In this document: piece after piece, positions 62,171 to 64,000 of the stretch
How the letters are laid out: every line of letters begins with the position of its first letter
Position numbering within the stretch: position 1 is the stretch's first letter
Made by a program: the position numbers and the translations under genes
Notes under the pieces: generated by a model
What the model was told of the DNA's origin: nothing
Database searches by the model: none
What the model saw: the letters and a program-made list of their open reading frames with translations, nothing else
DNA from: Bradyrhizobium lablabi
GTDB taxonomy: Bacteria; Pseudomonadota; Alphaproteobacteria; Rhizobiales; Xanthobacteraceae
Reading direction: 5' to 3'
Assembly: GCF_900141755.1 (NCBI RefSeq)
Contig: NZ_LT670844.1
Coordinates: 3,782,001 to 3,846,000, forward strand
DNA length: 64,000 bases

Positions 62171-62425
62171 TCAATAATCCCGATACGCCCGGCTGCGCGG
62201 CGCGCGTCCATAGGCGACGCGCGGATTGACGTTGCACCAGACGCGACGGCCGGAGGCGGACGCGATGCATTGGGCATAGCTCCGGTAGGAGCAATCGCCC
62301 GGATAACCAAATCCGCCGCCGGTGACGCACCAGGGGTAATCATGGGCGGCCGCAGGACCAGCGCCGGCCATGGTGGCGGCGCCGGCTGCCAGGAAAACCA
62401 ACATCGCCAACTTCGCATTGCGCAT
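62171..62425 (-). CDS. DUF3551 secreted protein
   Basis: An 84-residue exported protein from the ATG at 62425, following GAGGAGATAA. Signal peptide (AMLVFLAAGAATMAGAGPAAA) then a short Cys-rich DUF3551-like core (DYPWCVTGG, YPGDCSYRSYAQCIASASGR, WCNVNPR). This family is common in Bradyrhizobium and relatives; function unknown. A longer frame to 62548 has no support. Confidence 0.88.
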   Translation of the reverse strand: MRNAKLAMLVFLAAGAATMAGAGPAAAHDYPWCVTGGGFGYPGDCSYRSYAQCIASASGRRVWCNVNPRVAYGRAPRSRAYRDY

Positions 62426-62505
62426 GAGTTTTATCTCCTCTGCCAAAGCTCGCGTCGCCTCGCATTGAGAACGAGACCGCTTGGGTAAGGTTCCGGAGGC
62501 CGTCT

Positions 62506-63495
62506 TTATTCCACCTTGGCGCCGGAAAATTGCACCACCTTCTCCCATTTAGCGGTCTCGGCGGCGATCATCGCGCCGAACGCCTCCGGCGTGTCGATCA
62601 GCGGCTCGCCGCCCAATTCGATCAGGCGCGCCCTCATCGCGGGCTCGGCGAGCACCGCGTTGATCTCGTGGTTGAGCTTCTCGATGATTTCCGGCGGCGT
62701 CTTCTTTGGCGCGCCCATGCCGAACAGCGCGCTCGCTTCATAGCCCGGCACGGTTTCGGCGACGGTCGGCACGTCGGGCAGTTGCGGCGACCGCGCGGCC
62801 GTCGTCACCGCAAGCGCACGCAGCCCGCCTTTGGCGATGTGCCCGATGATCGAGGGCATGTTGTCGAAAATCACCTGGACGCGATTGCCGAGCATGTCGG
62901 TGATCGCGGGTGCTGCGCCCTTATAAGGAATGTGCTCCATCTTGATGCCCGCCATCGCCATGAACAATTCACCGGACAGATGCACCGACGTGCCGTTGCC
63001 CGACGACGCCATGTTCACCTTGCCCGGATTGGCCTTCACATAGGCGATGAACTCGGCGGCCGTCTTCGCCGGCACGTCCGGGGCGACCGTCATCACGTTC
63101 GGCACGCGGTTGAAGGCTGCGACCGGCGCGATGTCGCGAATGAAGTTGAATTTCAAATTGGTGTAGAGCGAGGCGTTGATATAATTCGCCGGGTTGACCA
63201 GCAGCACCGTGTAGCCATCGGGCGCGGCGTTGACCACCGTCTCGGTGCCGATGTTGTTGCCGGCGCCGGGCTTGTTCTCGATCACGAATTGCTGGCCGAG
63301 CTTTTCCGACAGCCGCTGGCCGATCAGACGCGCCAGGATGTCGGTCGCGCCGCCCGGCGGAAATCCGACCACAAAGCGCACCGGCCGCGTCGGATAATCC
63401 AGCGCCGAGGCGCCGCCGGTCGGAGCGATTGCCGCAACACCCATGGCAAGCACAAAAATCGCGGCGCGACGCGAAACCATCCAACGCAAAAGCAT
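62506..63495 (-). CDS. Bug family tripartite tricarboxylate transporter binding protein
   Basis: A 329-residue periplasmic Bug (TctC-like) binding protein with signal peptide (AAIFVLAMGVAAIAPTGGASA). Family markers: YPTRPVRFVVGFPPGGATDILARLIGQ (in part), VIENKPGAGNNIGTE, VNMASSGNGTSVHLSGELF and IPYKGAAPAITDMLGNRV. It binds carboxylic acids; no TctA/B permease lies nearby. The ATG follows GGGAGAC. Confidence 0.92.
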   Translation of the reverse strand: MLLRWMVSRRAAIFVLAMGVAAIAPTGGASALDYPTRPVRFVVGFPPGGATDILARLIGQRLSEKLGQQFVIENKPGAGNNIGTETVVNAAPDGYTVLLVNPANYINASLYTNLKFNFIRDIAPVAAFNRVPNVMTVAPDVPAKTAAEFIAYVKANPGKVNMASSGNGTSVHLSGELFMAMAGIKMEHIPYKGAAPAITDMLGNRVQVIFDNMPSIIGHIAKGGLRALAVTTAARSPQLPDVPTVAETVPGYEASALFGMGAPKKTPPEIIEKLNHEINAVLAEPAMRARLIELGGEPLIDTPEAFGAMIAAETAKWEKVVQFSGAKVE

Positions 63496-63634
63496 AAAAA
63501 GTCTCCCTGTTATCCGGAATTACGCATCCGGTATGTTGTTGTTGAATTGACGATCGGCACGCGTTGTAACAAACAAAGCGCGATACGGCCAATAGGGCAG
63601 CTAAAGCACCGAACCGCGACCAAAGGATAAGCTG

Positions 63635-64000
63635 ATGTCTGTCAAAGTGAATGCGCTCGACCATCTCGTGATCAATGTCGCCGACGTGGCGCGCTCGGCT
63701 GCGTGGTACCAAAAGATCCTCGGCATGGAGATCAGGGTGTTCGATCCCGGCCCAGGCAGGGCGCCGCGGACCTCGCTGATGTTCGGCAACCAGAAGATCA
63801 ATGTGCGGCCGCGCGACGCCGACAAGGTCGACTGGTTCACCGCCGATCATGAAACCGCCGGCAGTGACGATCTGTGCTTTCTCACTTCAAGCACACCGGA
63901 GGAGGTGGTCGCGCATCTCAAAGCGCACGGCGTCGCGATCGAGGAAGGCCCGACCGAGCGGCAGGGCGCTCGCGGCACGCTGCGCTCGGTCTATTGCCGG
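63635..64000 (+). CDS. VOC family (glyoxalase-like) protein, truncated by window end
   Basis: The frame from the ATG at 63635 stays open for 122 codons to the window edge with no stop, so the C-terminus is missing. MSVKVNALDHLVINVADVAR then SAAWYQKILGMEIRVFDPGPG and SLMFGNQKINVRP match the first module of vicinal-oxygen-chelate proteins; the metal His is in LDHLVINV. Ribosome site AAAGGAT is 8 bases upstream. It is divergent from the Bug gene. Confidence 0.88.
   Translation, partial: MSVKVNALDHLVINVADVARSAAWYQKILGMEIRVFDPGPGRAPRTSLMFGNQKINVRPRDADKVDWFTADHETAGSDDLCFLTSSTPEEVVAHLKAHGVAIEEGPTERQGARGTLRSVYCR

Overview
The window is GC-rich, densely coding DNA from an alphaproteobacterium, most likely a Bradyrhizobium or Rhodopseudomonas relative. 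The assignment rests on a RegB/RegA (ActS/ActR) redox two-component pair, an MmcB-type repair protein, a DUF3551 secreted protein, a Bug-type solute-binding protein and several families of composite palindromic repeats between genes. It is an inference: no rRNA or housekeeping phylogenetic marker is present.

Layout. 0.3-3.4 kb: intracellular PHA depolymerase and a two-gene ABC exporter. 3.5-6.7 kb: regB-regA and a soluble chemoreceptor-like protein with a C-terminal Cache-like region. 6.7-11 kb: MmcB, a membrane protein, a PAP2 phosphatase, an MBL-fold hydrolase, and an HxlR regulator divergent from an NmrA-like oxidoreductase. 11.1-17.7 kb: hybrid histidine kinase, PHB-depolymerase-type esterase, MFS exporter and soluble transhydrogenase SthA. 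17.7-23.2 kb: a surface-glycan-like cluster (methyltransferase/glycosyltransferase fusion, large polytopic protein, two FkbM methyltransferases). 23.2-27.3 kb: nitronate monooxygenase and an operon of a PQQ alcohol dehydrogenase, a cytochrome c and a periplasmic binding protein, in the order of xoxFGJ. 28-45 kb: two LLM flavin oxidoreductases, SGNH-like protein, P450, a class III cyclase, an SDR, an HWE kinase, two GGDEF-EAL proteins, YccF, a SulP transporter and a DUF2147 protein. A tRNA-Arg(CCG) lies at 45.6 kb. 46-56 kb looks accessory: a peptide-type binding protein, an AT-rich small gene, a stand-alone adenylation-carrier-condensation protein, a very large cyclase/ATPase/TPR regulator, diverged non-coding repeats and a truncated ABM monooxygenase gene. 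56-64 kb: DUF1428, a Tat-exported amidohydrolase, a TPR protein, a nucleotidyltransferase, an ArsR-SRPBCC-DUF899 operon, DUF3551, a Bug protein and a VOC gene running off the end.

Most notable points. (1) The PQQ dehydrogenase has the Asp diagnostic of lanthanide enzymes but lacks the vicinal Cys pair usual in this family. (2) The A-T-C protein has Gln in place of the catalytic second His of the condensation motif and lies in an apparent operon with the cyclase/ATPase regulator. (3) At least five kinds of palindromic intergenic element are present, two of them in two copies. (4) ArsR and SRPBCC genes overlap by 118 bp in different frames. No CRISPR array, phage, complete insertion sequence or rRNA was seen.
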